Shown here in pieces: positions 46,566 to 55,956 of a DNA stretch of 64,000 nucleotides. The position numbers and the translations under genes were made by a program. Source of the DNA: Methylicorpusculum oleiharenae. GTDB lineage: Bacteria; Pseudomonadota; Gammaproteobacteria; Methylococcales; Methylomonadaceae. How positions within the stretch are numbered: position 1 is the stretch's first letter; every line of letters begins with the position of its first letter. The notes under the pieces were generated by a model that worked only from the letters and a program-made list of their open reading frames with translations, was not told the DNA's origin and searched no databases. Location of the stretch: assembly GCF_009828925.2 (NCBI RefSeq), contig NZ_WUTY02000001.1, forward strand, positions 1,518,492 through 1,582,491, in the 5' to 3' direction.

Positions 46566-46835
46566 ATGCCAACCATATCCATTTTTTACGGTATCCAAAT
46601 CATGATGTATTTTTACGATAATGGAAAACACAACATGCCCCACATCCACGCTGAATATCAGGATGACGAGGCGGTGTTTTCAATACTGGATGGTGAGGTG
46701 ATTTCGGGTAGTTTGCCACGTAAACAAACCCGCTTGGTTCAGGCCTGGATTGAGTTATATCAAGAATCTTTAATGATCGACTGGAAATTAGCCGTATCAG
46801 GCCAAGAACCCTTTCGCATTGAACCGTTAAGATAA
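46566..46835 (+). CDS. DUF4160 family protein
   Basis: 89 residues: ISIFYGIQIMMYFYDNGKHN, then MPHIHAEYQDDEAVFSILDG, and TRLVQAWIELYQESLMIDW. This is the DUF4160 pattern, with the conserved HxPHIHA-like centre. It nearly always comes with a DUF2442 partner, as here 6 nt downstream, and the pair is suspected of being toxin-antitoxin-like without proof. It lies inside the BREX operon, 25 nt after pglX. Confidence 0.85.
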   Translation: MPTISIFYGIQIMMYFYDNGKHNMPHIHAEYQDDEAVFSILDGEVISGSLPRKQTRLVQAWIELYQESLMIDWKLAVSGQEPFRIEPLR

Positions 46836-46841
46836 GTTGAG

Positions 46842-47117
46842 GTGTTTATGAAATTGATTAAAGTAGAGCCGAAAGATAATTATATTTTGCGCATCTCTTT
46901 AGATGATGATTCGATAGTTGATTTTGATGTAAAGGCGGAATTGGATCGAATCCCCTGCTACAAACCACTTTATGACTCGGCCTTGTTTAAGTCGGTAAAG
47001 TTTAAAAATAAACGGATTTATTGGAGCGATCAGTTTGATTTTCATTTGGATCAAATTTTGGAACGCGGCCATTTTGTGAAAATTGCCGACCAAGAACCCG
47101 CGAAACTTTTAAATTAA
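46842..47117 (+). CDS. DUF2442 family protein
   Basis: 91 residues: IKVEPKDNYILRISLDDDSI, then VDFDVKAELDRIPCYKPLYD, and KRIYWSDQFDFHLDQILERG. It is a DUF2442 small protein, the usual partner of DUF4160. The two form a cassette between pglX and pglZ, replacing the short spacing found between these genes in ordinary BREX operons. Function unknown. Confidence 0.85.
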   Translation: MFMKLIKVEPKDNYILRISLDDDSIVDFDVKAELDRIPCYKPLYDSALFKSVKFKNKRIYWSDQFDFHLDQILERGHFVKIADQEPAKLLN

Positions 47118-47177
47118 CTCATTAATTCGACAAGCATACTGTGCATCACGAATGGAGACATTCATAGGAAATGGACG

Positions 47178-49412
47178 ATGATTGATACTTGGCTACAAAA
47201 CGATCTGAATAATATTTTTGCAACGCATCCTGTAGCCGTTTTGATTGATGAGTCGGGTGACGCGAATTTCTTATTGCGAACACTTGAACAAATTTACACG
47301 GTTTTTTGCGCAAATTCGGAAGTCGAAGAATTGCATGTCAAGTATTTGATTGAACGTGAACAACCCTCGGCAAAGAAATACTTGATTTATACAAGTACGG
47401 CAAAGGATAAACTGAAATTTGTCCGGGAATACTGCGAAACCCACGGCAGTCTTGAAATTCGCACTCTGCAAAACTACATCAAAGACAAAGTTCATCAGAC
47501 GTTGAATCTGAATATCAACTTGCCAAAAGAGGAGCTGATCACGGCTGCTAAAGTCAGTATCGGCAAAGACAAAGGTTACTGGTTTGATGTGTGCCACAAG
47601 GGCGCTACGGAAATCTTCGATCTTAAAAAAGAACTGTTGCCTTTTATTCATGATCCGGTGGCTTTTGAAGCCGATAAATATGATGCTCAACTGAGAGAGT
47701 CTTTCTATCGTAAGGTCAATGACTTACTGAAACAGGAATATATTCCAAAACCCGCGAAGACCCTGGCCGCCGAGGTTGTAAAGGCAATACTGGACGGCCT
47801 GGCTTGCGGAAAACCCATACCGATACTCGAAGCGGTCTATTACGACTGGCTGGATTCAGTCAGTTATCGCGATTCATTTTCCAATTATCTTAGCAACTAT
47901 ACACTGCCGTCCGATATGGATATCTGGTCTGTTAAATCATCTCATCCATTCCGATCAGTCGATGAACAATGGCTAAAGATTATCGGTGAACATATCGGCA
48001 ATAAAGAATCTCTTCCTGATTATCTAAGCAAAATATCTCAGCGTAACCAGAGCAAACAGGCAAAGGCATTGGGTATCTCTTTTTGGAGTGATGTAAAGAT
48101 ACTGCTTGAATTTGATCCCAAAGATATTGCCTATCTCAGCTCATTCCCGGAGTGCGTTGAGTTTTATACCAAGCATTTTTATAAACTTGATACGGCCATC
48201 CGCAACCTTTACACGGAGTTTCTGAATAAGACAAATTTGCTGGAACCCTTTCAGGCGCATTACAAACAGTTGGTAGCCATTTTCCTGGATAAATGGTTTA
48301 AGTATTTTACTGGCTATCAGGAACAGCAAACTGGCATACTTCAACGGATTATTGATGAAAACAGCGTGAAAACGGCTGTTATTGTGGGCGATGGCGTGGC
48401 GTATGAAATGGCCTGTCAAGTGGCAGTAAAGGTCAATAACGGCTTTAAACTCAGCAAAAACAACTTGCTTGCAGATATTCCTTCCGAAACAGAAAACAAC
48501 ATGAGCCGAATTTACATGGCTAATGGAGTAACGGAAAAGGTGCAAAGTAACCGTGAAAAATATCTGCGCGATCAAAACCCCGGCACAGCCATCGATTTTA
48601 TCAAACTTGATGAAGTTAATGAGGAACCAAGACCGGCGAACTACCTTATCTGCACTTATAAGGATATCGATGATATGGGTGAAAAATTGCAGCATAAAGC
48701 CTTGAAGTATTTCCCTGAAACCATTGATTATTTCGCTGCAAAGATTTCGATTCTGCTGAATAGCGGCTATGCAAAAGTTTATTTAATCACTGATCATGGC
48801 TTTGTTTTGACCGGGTTATTAAGTGAGTCCGATAAGATTTCAGTGGCACTTGATGGAGTTTCCGAAAAGGCAGAACGTTATATTCGGGTGGTTGAACAGC
48901 AGCCTACTTTAACGGGTAGCTACATTGAAGCGGGGAAAAAATACGGGCACTTTAATTACCTCTATTTTTCGACAACTATGAATCCGTTCAAAACACCGGG
49001 TGTTTATGGTTTTTCCCATGGCGGTGTTGCGCCACAAGAACTCATAACGCCTTATTTTTGTTGGGAGCGGGCTGACGATTCATCACAAACTCTGACAGTC
49101 ACCATTCAAAATAAAGATGACCTGAAAAGTGTAACAGGTGAGCTCTTTCAATTGAAAATCCAGGCGGATAAGAGCGCTGGTGATTTATTCTCATTGAATC
49201 GGAAGGTGTACCTGGTTTTTTTCAGTCATAAAAAACAGATCAATAAAAGCGATGTGTTTACCATTCAGAGAGAAGAGCTGATTGCGAAAGAGTACGAGTT
49301 CGACAGAAACGCCGAAATAGAAGCCCATCTGCTGGATGCTCAAACAAAAGAGCTACTCGATAAGGTAATAATAAAACAAAACAAGGACCGGGATTTAGGC
49401 GGTCTGTTTTAA
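47178..49412 (+). CDS. pglZ: BREX alkaline-phosphatase-fold protein PglZ
   Basis: 744 residues, BREX type 1 PglZ. The central PglZ domain of alkaline-phosphatase fold is marked by VKTAVIVGDGVAYEMACQVA (about residues 395-414), YPYF-like spacing up to AKVYLITDHGFVLTGLLSE, and GFSHGGVAPQELITPYFCWE with histidines expected at the metal site. The N-terminal half is helical (ALGISFWSDVKILLEFD). Related PglZ proteins act as nucleases or phosphatases. It lies 60 nt after the DUF2442 gene and 16 nt before brxL. Confidence 0.93.
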   Translation: MIDTWLQNDLNNIFATHPVAVLIDESGDANFLLRTLEQIYTVFCANSEVEELHVKYLIEREQPSAKKYLIYTSTAKDKLKFVREYCETHGSLEIRTLQNYIKDKVHQTLNLNINLPKEELITAAKVSIGKDKGYWFDVCHKGATEIFDLKKELLPFIHDPVAFEADKYDAQLRESFYRKVNDLLKQEYIPKPAKTLAAEVVKAILDGLACGKPIPILEAVYYDWLDSVSYRDSFSNYLSNYTLPSDMDIWSVKSSHPFRSVDEQWLKIIGEHIGNKESLPDYLSKISQRNQSKQAKALGISFWSDVKILLEFDPKDIAYLSSFPECVEFYTKHFYKLDTAIRNLYTEFLNKTNLLEPFQAHYKQLVAIFLDKWFKYFTGYQEQQTGILQRIIDENSVKTAVIVGDGVAYEMACQVAVKVNNGFKLSKNNLLADIPSETENNMSRIYMANGVTEKVQSNREKYLRDQNPGTAIDFIKLDEVNEEPRPANYLICTYKDIDDMGEKLQHKALKYFPETIDYFAAKISILLNSGYAKVYLITDHGFVLTGLLSESDKISVALDGVSEKAERYIRVVEQQPTLTGSYIEAGKKYGHFNYLYFSTTMNPFKTPGVYGFSHGGVAPQELITPYFCWERADDSSQTLTVTIQNKDDLKSVTGELFQLKIQADKSAGDLFSLNRKVYLVFFSHKKQINKSDVFTIQREELIAKEYEFDRNAEIEAHLLDAQTKELLDKVIIKQNKDRDLGGLF

Positions 49413-49428
49413 CAGCTAAGGAAGTGTT

Positions 49429-51480
49429 ATGGCAGTATTGAATGATTTAGATATCAAGCTTTTGGAGCATTTTAGAGGCTATGTGGTAAAAAAGGACCTG
49501 GTTCGCTCCTTAAAAGTAGGGGCCAATGTGCCCGTCTTTGTGCTTGAATACCTTATTGCCAATTCCTGCTCCACAGATGATGAAGAACAGATTCGCAAGG
49601 GCATGGATAATGTAAAAAAGATACTTTCTGAGCATTATGTAAATCCCGAAGAAAGCTCATTGATCCATTCCAAAATAAGGGAAAAAGGGCGTTACAAAAT
49701 CATCGATAAAATATCGGTTGAGCTGGATTCCAAAAAAGATATGTACTGGGCAAAGCTTCAGAACAGTAATATCAAAAATGGGAATATCAGCGACAACCTT
49801 GTGAAGCAGCATGAAAAAATGTTGATGGGAGGAATCTGGGCGATTATAGATGTCGAATATGATCCGAGCATTATGATCGGGCAGGCTATCTTCCCGTTTG
49901 TAATCACAGAAATCAAACCGATTCAGCTTTCATCCTTTGATAACAGCAAGCTTATCAACAAACGCAAAGAGTTTACCAAAAATGAATGGTTGGATATTCT
50001 CCTGCGCAGTTGCGGTTATGAACCCAGTGCGGAAGATGTTTCTGAGCGTATCAAGATGCTCTTGCTGTCACGCTTAATACCCATGGTTGAATCGAACTTT
50101 AACTTTGTTGAACTCGGCCCCCGCTCAACGGGTAAATCCTTTGTTTATAAGGAGCTGACCCCTTATGCGGTATTGATATCGGGTGGGCAAGGTACTGTTG
50201 CCAAGCTTTTTGTCCATGGATCGACCGGTAAGGTGGGTGCGGTCGGACAATGGGACGCCATCTGTTTCGACGAAGCAACGGATAAAATATTTAAAGACAG
50301 GGATGCTATTCCGCTGATGAAGGATTATATGGAGTCCGGTTCATTTTCCAGAGCGGGTGCAGGAGGTGAAATTACCGGTGTAGCATCTATCATTCTGAAC
50401 GGAAATATTAATCAGCCGGTAGAAACCGTTCTGCAAACCTCCCATCTTTTCAGTCCGCTATCAGATGAAGTCAATACCGATACCGCTTTTCTTGATCGTA
50501 TTCACTTTTATCTTCCCGGTTGGGAAATGATCAAGTTTGCCCCTAAACACTTTACTTCGAATTTCGGTTTCAGTACGGATTATTTCTCAGAAGTGTTGAA
50601 ATCATTACGACGTGTAACCTACACGGATGCGCTTGAGGAATATTTCTCTCTAGGGAGTCATCTGAAACAACGTGACACCAAGCCAGTGAAAAAGACTGTG
50701 TCTGGTCTCATTAAGCTCTTGCATCCAGATGGTGTTTATACAAAAGAGGATATCAGGGAATATCTTGTTGTTGCACTGGAAATGCGTCGACGTGTAAAAG
50801 AACAACTCAAACGCATAGGCGGAATGGAGTTTTGGGACACCAACTTTTCTTATATCGATAAAGAAACGCAGGAAGAGTTCTTTGTCGGCTTGCCGGAAGA
50901 AAAAGGTTCGCACATTATCGAAAACACACCACTTTCACCGGGCGTTTGTTACACCAGTACCAGCGATGGTGAAAATGTGGCACTTGTTCGGATTGAGACC
51001 GTTGCTGTCCTGGGATCTGGAAAACTGAATATAACAGGGACCAATACTACGGCTGTCAAAGAAAATATAAAAAATACTTATCAGTATATAAGGGCCAATG
51101 AGAAAACCATCTTGAGTGATAAACACTCGCTTAAAAATTATGACATTATGATTCAGGTGAGCAACCTGCTTGGTGGTGCCATATCTACAGGCATAGGCTC
51201 AGCTGTTTATATTGCTATCGTTTCGGCTCTTTACAAAAAGAACCTTAAAGCTGGTTTGGCAGTACTGGGTAATATTTCAGTCGGTGGAGCCATCGAACGA
51301 GCAATCAATTTTGATGATAAAGTTACTATGCTGTCTGAAAATGGAGCCAAGGTTGTCATCGTACCAATGGATAATCTGTCTGAGTTAGCGAATATTCCGC
51401 CTTCAGTTCTTGGAAATACCGATATTCCTTTCTACCAGAACAATCAGATGTTAATGCAAAAAGCAATTTTATTGGATTGA
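49429..51480 (+). CDS. brxL: BREX Lon-like AAA protein BrxL
   Basis: 683 residues. The AAA module has Walker A FVELGPRSTGKSFVYKEL (residues ~227-244) and the acidic AICFDEATDKIFKD. A Lon-protease-like C-terminal domain ends with NISVGGAIERAINFDDKVTM. BrxL forms DNA-binding ring complexes in BREX defence. Its presence as the last gene, with brxA, B, C, pglX and pglZ, makes this a type 1 BREX set. A long non-coding gap follows. Confidence 0.93.
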   Translation: MAVLNDLDIKLLEHFRGYVVKKDLVRSLKVGANVPVFVLEYLIANSCSTDDEEQIRKGMDNVKKILSEHYVNPEESSLIHSKIREKGRYKIIDKISVELDSKKDMYWAKLQNSNIKNGNISDNLVKQHEKMLMGGIWAIIDVEYDPSIMIGQAIFPFVITEIKPIQLSSFDNSKLINKRKEFTKNEWLDILLRSCGYEPSAEDVSERIKMLLLSRLIPMVESNFNFVELGPRSTGKSFVYKELTPYAVLISGGQGTVAKLFVHGSTGKVGAVGQWDAICFDEATDKIFKDRDAIPLMKDYMESGSFSRAGAGGEITGVASIILNGNINQPVETVLQTSHLFSPLSDEVNTDTAFLDRIHFYLPGWEMIKFAPKHFTSNFGFSTDYFSEVLKSLRRVTYTDALEEYFSLGSHLKQRDTKPVKKTVSGLIKLLHPDGVYTKEDIREYLVVALEMRRRVKEQLKRIGGMEFWDTNFSYIDKETQEEFFVGLPEEKGSHIIENTPLSPGVCYTSTSDGENVALVRIETVAVLGSGKLNITGTNTTAVKENIKNTYQYIRANEKTILSDKHSLKNYDIMIQVSNLLGGAISTGIGSAVYIAIVSALYKKNLKAGLAVLGNISVGGAIERAINFDDKVTMLSENGAKVVIVPMDNLSELANIPPSVLGNTDIPFYQNNQMLMQKAILLD

Positions 51481-51922
51481 TCTTGGGGAATATTAATAAA
51501 CAAAGTGTAATTAATTTGCGTAATGGAAGGTAGGTGTCTGTTTCGGTTTCAACCCATATTTTACCGACTGACAACAAGCCCACCAAAAGCAGTCAGACCA
51601 TTCTAGCGAACCAGCTGACACGGCCCACCATTGCTAGTCATCTGCAAAGCCATTAAAGAGTTTTAAATAATCGCTTCAAATTTGATGACTAGTTTCGCAT
51701 GCCAAAATATCCAGATTGGTATGTTGTTAAATTCTAATAAGCTATAAAGCTGGTTTAGGCCATAAATTCGTTTATTTATGAGGTAATAAACGAAAGCTTT
51801 ACAATCTCTTGAAAGGCGATATTGAAATCGTGAATAACCCACAAAAAATGTTAAGGGTTCTGATATTGCTTTTCAATGGTCAAAAGAGCATATAAATCTA
51901 TAAATCGACAAAAGGGACATCA
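51481..51922. other. gap between BREX and Hachiman genes
   Basis: 442 nt with no convincing gene. It should hold the hamA promoter. An aaaaggga ribosome binding site stands at about 51910 just before the TTG start. No terminator-like hairpin is obvious after brxL. Confidence 0.45.
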
Positions 51923-52696
51923 TTGTTAAACATAACGAACAAATCCGAAGTATCTAGTGAAAATTCTCATGGACATACTTTTTGTGTTATCAAATTAAAA
52001 CCGGAAGAGTTTGACAGTCTTGTTTCAGAATTAGTTGATTTGTTGCCAACTCACTATGTTGCCCCAGAATCAATAGCGGACATTCTCAATCGGCTTGGCA
52101 AAGGTGCGGCTGCAAAAAAGCTAAGGGATAAAATACCTACGGTAAAGAATATACGTTCAGGTGATGTGGGTGAAGTAATGACAACTGACTACATTGAAGA
52201 ATTTACCAATTTTAAAGTGCCAATTCGGAAACTTCGGTGGCGTGATCACCGCGATATGGCGATGCGAGGGGATGATGTTATTGGTATTTATGTTAACCAA
52301 GAAAATCAATCCGTGCGGTTTCTAAAAGCTGAAGCTAAAGCTAATAGGGGCTTAAATCGAGATGTTCTAGGTAAGGCTAGAAAAGAGCTTGATAATGATG
52401 AAGGATTGCCAGCACCTCATGCTCTTGGTTTTGTTATCGATAGGCTCAAAGAAAGTGGTAACAATCAATTAGCTGATCTTATTGAAAAAATGCAGCTCGT
52501 AAATGGTATTAGAGAAAATCAAGTTGAACACTTACTTTTTACATTTACCGCTTCAGATCCTGCAACTCTTCAAAAGGAGGCTTTTGAGTCTTATGACGGC
52601 AATATAAAACAGACTTCCGTGGGATTTCGAGTTAATAATCACCAGGAACTTATCTCGAAAGTTTATCAAGGAGTGATGGATGGCCTCGACGGTTGA
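51923..52696 (+). CDS. hamA: Hachiman nuclease HamA (DUF1837)
   Basis: 257 residues of DUF1837. HamA is the effector nuclease of the Hachiman anti-phage system. The PD-(D/E)xK-like site is visible as RGDDVIGIYV (Asp117/118) followed by FLKAEAKANRG (Glu137-x-Lys139). DVGEVMTTDYIEEFTNF and VRFLKAEAK fit the family. It starts at TTG after a good ribosome binding site and overlaps hamB by 17 nt. The catalytic triad appears intact. Confidence 0.88.
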   Translation: MLNITNKSEVSSENSHGHTFCVIKLKPEEFDSLVSELVDLLPTHYVAPESIADILNRLGKGAAAKKLRDKIPTVKNIRSGDVGEVMTTDYIEEFTNFKVPIRKLRWRDHRDMAMRGDDVIGIYVNQENQSVRFLKAEAKANRGLNRDVLGKARKELDNDEGLPAPHALGFVIDRLKESGNNQLADLIEKMQLVNGIRENQVEHLLFTFTASDPATLQKEAFESYDGNIKQTSVGFRVNNHQELISKVYQGVMDGLDG

Positions 52697-54359
52697 GGAA
52701 ATTGAAGCGATTGTCCGACAAGCGATCTCGACAGGTTTCAGAGGCAGATTACTTGAGCGTGGTCTAGCGCGTTCAATGATTTGGGTTGATGGTGTATTGC
52801 CTGATGGTGCTCCAAACTTTGCAGAAAAGCTAAGTTATGACCTTCTTTCTTATGGCTATTCACTACTGTCGCTCGGGATTCGGCTAAGGGAATTAAATGG
52901 CGATATTGATTTATGTCGGGCAGCGTTCGAAAAATCTGCCACAGCAATAACGGATGTTATACACAATGGCAACCCTAATGATTCAGAAAAAGGGTTTCAT
53001 AAGATTTTGGCAGCCTCTGCATATCATTTAGGCCGATTTTCAGCCAAAGCGTATTCGTTGATTCATAGCGGTATTGAAAGCGAAAACTTAAGCCGTATGG
53101 AAAAAATGCTTTCATTACTGATTTTAAGGCAGTTTGATAAGCTGGAAACCTCGATTTTAGAATGGAAAACCTCTGGTCTTGGCTCAGATGTATCCTTAGC
53201 AGAAAAACTAGAATCTGAAATCAATCAATTTAACGAGAATATTAATATCGAGGGACAGTCTGAAGATTTTGGTATAGGTGCAATCGAATTGCCTGTAGTC
53301 GATCTAGCTATAACTGATAATTATTATTCCGCCATTTTTGAGTTTCTATTCGCACTGGAAACAGGTAACGCTGTATTACATGATGGTGCAATAAGCCGAA
53401 TTGACAATAGTTTGTCTATTTGTAGTGAACTCAATATGCTGCCGCAGTGGTGGGTATTGAGGATAACCAAGCACCTGTTAAATGATTTATGGGAATCAAG
53501 CTTTCATAAGGTTATCCCTATCACACCTCATCAAGAGCATAGTCAAGATTGGGCATTGCTTCGTTGGTTATTTATAGCATCTTTGTTTAAGCGTAATAAG
53601 GCAGAAATTGATCTTTGGCCTTCTCAACTTGAAGGCGCTAGACGTGCAGTTGAAGACCTTGATGATCTTGTCGTTTCACTACCCACTAGTGCGGGCAAAA
53701 CTCGCATCGCTGAACTATGTATTCTCCGCTGTTTGGCAATTGGAAAACGAGTCCTATTTATTACACCTCTCAGGGCATTATCAGCGCAAACGGAGACTTC
53801 ATTGCGAAGAACATTTCTGCCTTTAGGTAAATCAGTTTCATCGCTTTATGGCAGTATTGGAACAAGCGACTTTGAGCAAGATGTATTAAGAACTCAAGAC
53901 ATAGTGGTGGGTACGCCAGAAAAATTAGATTTTGCTTTAAGAAATGATCCTTCGTTAATAGATGATGTTGGTCTAGTAGTTTTAGATGAAGGCCATATGA
54001 TAGGCCTAAACGAACGAGAAATAAGTTATGAGGTGCAGATTCAGCGCCTGTTAAAACGTGCCGACGCAAATCAAAGAAGGATTGTTTGCCTTTCAGCGAT
54101 TTTACCAGATGGCGATCAGTTTGATGATTTTGTTGGCTGGTTAAGGCAGGACAAGGAAGGTGGAGCTGTACAATCTGATTGGCGACCAACAGATTTAAGG
54201 TTCGGCGAGATTGTTTGGCAAGCGAACACAGGTCGAATCAATTTTACTATTGGCGAAGAAAAGCCTTTTATTCCTGGTTATATACAACCCTTTGTGCCGC
54301 CTTTACCCAATCCCGGAACCCTCAGTGTCAGGATAGTTGTCGCCTCTAAAATTTTATAG
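52680..54359 (+). pseudogene. hamB: Hachiman helicase hamB, 5' part (split by IS)
   Basis: Native sequence runs to about 54325, then a few codons of IS sequence end at a stop at 54359. This part holds the helical N-terminus and the first RecA domain of a superfamily 2 helicase: Walker A VVSLPTSAGKTRIAELCI (residues ~330-348), motif Ia-like LFITPLRALSAQ, motif II LVVLDEGHMIGL and motif III VCLSAILPD. The second RecA domain is beyond the IS, at 55957. An aaggag site precedes the ATG. Alone it should not be a working helicase. Confidence 0.85.
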
Positions 54360-54368
54360 AGGTACAAA

Positions 54369-54863
54369 ATGCAAACCCGTTATAGTGAAGAATTTAAACA
54401 GCAAGCCCTGAGTAAAGTATTGCAACGCGGTGATAAAAGTATTCAATCGATTGCCGATGAATTGACTATCAGTGTGTTTACTCTGAAAGGCTGGCTTAAA
54501 CAGACACGATCCAAATCAACAACAAACACTATGAATCAACAACGTCCTAAAGACTGGACTCGGGAACAACGGTTTGAAGCCTTGCTAGCCAGCGCGGGCT
54601 TGGAAGGCGAAGCACTCAATGCCTTTTGCCGTGAACGAGGCTTGTTTACCCATCACCTGCAAACGTGGCAACAAGACTTTATTAAACCTCTTGAGGCCAC
54701 CGAACCCAGCCAAGTCTCAAGGAAAGCCTTGAAACCCTTGGAGAACGAGATTGCACAACTGAAGAAAGACCTGCAACGCAAGGAGAAAGCCTTGGCAGAA
54801 GCCGCCGCTTTGTTGATTCTTCAAAAAAAGTGCCACGCGTTCTGGGAGGAAAAGGCGCCATGA
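54369..54863 (+). CDS. IS3-like transposase OrfA
   Basis: 164 residues: a helix-turn-helix DNA-binding start (TRYSEEFKQQALSKVLQRGD, then SIQSIADELTISVFTLKGWL) and a C-terminal leucine/charged coiled coil (LENEIAQLKKDLQRKEKALA). Near its end, codons caa aaa aag at 54822-54830 contain the slippery heptamer AAAAAAG at 54824-54830. A -1 shift there would fuse it to OrfB, as in many IS3 elements. Its stop also overlaps the orfB ATG (ATGA at 54860). Confidence 0.88.
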   Translation: MQTRYSEEFKQQALSKVLQRGDKSIQSIADELTISVFTLKGWLKQTRSKSTTNTMNQQRPKDWTREQRFEALLASAGLEGEALNAFCRERGLFTHHLQTWQQDFIKPLEATEPSQVSRKALKPLENEIAQLKKDLQRKEKALAEAAALLILQKKCHAFWEEKAP

Positions 54864-55927
54864 TCCCTCTTGCAGAACGCACCCATTTACTCACCTTATT
54901 TAACGAAGCGTTTGATCACGGAGCCCGTAAAGCCAAAGCTGCCGAGGTGATGGGGCTACCGCTACGCACATTACAACGTTGGCAACGTCCCGAAGCCGTG
55001 CCGGTTGACGGTCGCACGCGCCGTCAACACGTGCCTTGTAATCGTTTGAGTGACGAAGAACGCGCTCAGGTATTAGCCCTAGCCAACAGCGATGAGTTCA
55101 AAGACAAAACACCGCATCAGATCGTGCCGATGTTGGCCGAACGCGGCGAGTATTATGCCTCGGAGTCGACGATTTACCGCATTTTTCGCGAGGCGAAACA
55201 AGTCAAACACCGTCATGCCTGCCGTCCATCGGTCGAGCGTAGTAAGCCGAAAGCCCTCATCGCGACGGCACCGAAACAACTGGTGAGTTGGGATATCACC
55301 TATTTGACCAGCCTCATCAAAGGCCAGTTTTTCTATCTGTATCTGTTCATGGATATCTTCAGTCGCAAGATTGTCGGCTGGCAAGTTTATGAACAAGAAA
55401 ACAGCGAACTGGCGGCCGATCTGATCACGGATCTCTGCCAACGAGAAGGGATTCCACCGCACCAGTTGGTGTTACATTCCGACAACGGCAGCCCGATGAA
55501 AGGGGCAACGCTGCTGGCAACCTTGCAGCAGCTTGGCGTCACACCCTCACGGAGTCGCCCGGCGGTGAGTAACGACAACCCGTATTCCGAGTCGTTGTTT
55601 AAAACGCTGAAATACGACGCCCAGTATCCGACCCAACCGTTTGCCTCGGTCACCGCCGCCAGGGACTGGGTAACCGACTTTGTCGCCTGGTACAACCATG
55701 AGCATCGGCATAGTGGCATTCAATTTGTAACGCCTGAGCAACGCCACAGGGGTGAAGATCGGGCGATCCTGAAGCAACGCAAGGCCGTTTACGAGGCCGC
55801 TAAAGCCAAAAAACCGGAGCGCTGGAGTCGTAATACCCGAAACTGGGAATGGCAGGCAGAAGTCTGTTTAAATCCCGATAAACCGAGCGATAGTGCGGTA
55901 AAAAATACCGACACTACCGTTCATTAA
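54830..55927 (+). CDS. IS3-like transposase OrfB (DDE integrase core)
   Basis: Integrase-core transposase that cuts and joins the element's ends. The DDE residues are visible in LVSWDITYLTS (first Asp), LVLHSDNGSPMKGA (second Asp) and NDNPYSESLFKTLKYDA (Glu). A helical N-terminal part with LPLRTLQRWQRP binds DNA. Independent translation would start at the ATG at 54860, after gggaggaaaaggcgcc. The frame open from 54830 allows an OrfAB fusion by -1 frameshift. Confidence 0.88.
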   Translation: MPRVLGGKGAMIPLAERTHLLTLFNEAFDHGARKAKAAEVMGLPLRTLQRWQRPEAVPVDGRTRRQHVPCNRLSDEERAQVLALANSDEFKDKTPHQIVPMLAERGEYYASESTIYRIFREAKQVKHRHACRPSVERSKPKALIATAPKQLVSWDITYLTSLIKGQFFYLYLFMDIFSRKIVGWQVYEQENSELAADLITDLCQREGIPPHQLVLHSDNGSPMKGATLLATLQQLGVTPSRSRPAVSNDNPYSESLFKTLKYDAQYPTQPFASVTAARDWVTDFVAWYNHEHRHSGIQFVTPEQRHRGEDRAILKQRKAVYEAAKAKKPERWSRNTRNWEWQAEVCLNPDKPSDSAVKNTDTTVH

Positions 55928-55956
55928 TTTTCAACTCATGCGACAACTACGTTGAC

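Larger units (their letters stand above)
54326..55956 (+). mobile_element. IS3-family insertion sequence within hamB
   Basis: About 1631 bp with imperfect terminal inverted repeats: tgtcaggatagttgtcgc at the left end and the reverse of gcgacaactacgttgaca at the right. It holds orfA and orfB, both intact, on the + strand. No clean target-site duplication is evident (left flank ...ccctcag, right flank tttaccg...), so bounds may be off by a few bases or flanking bases were lost. Being intact, it is probably a recent arrival. Confidence 0.85.
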
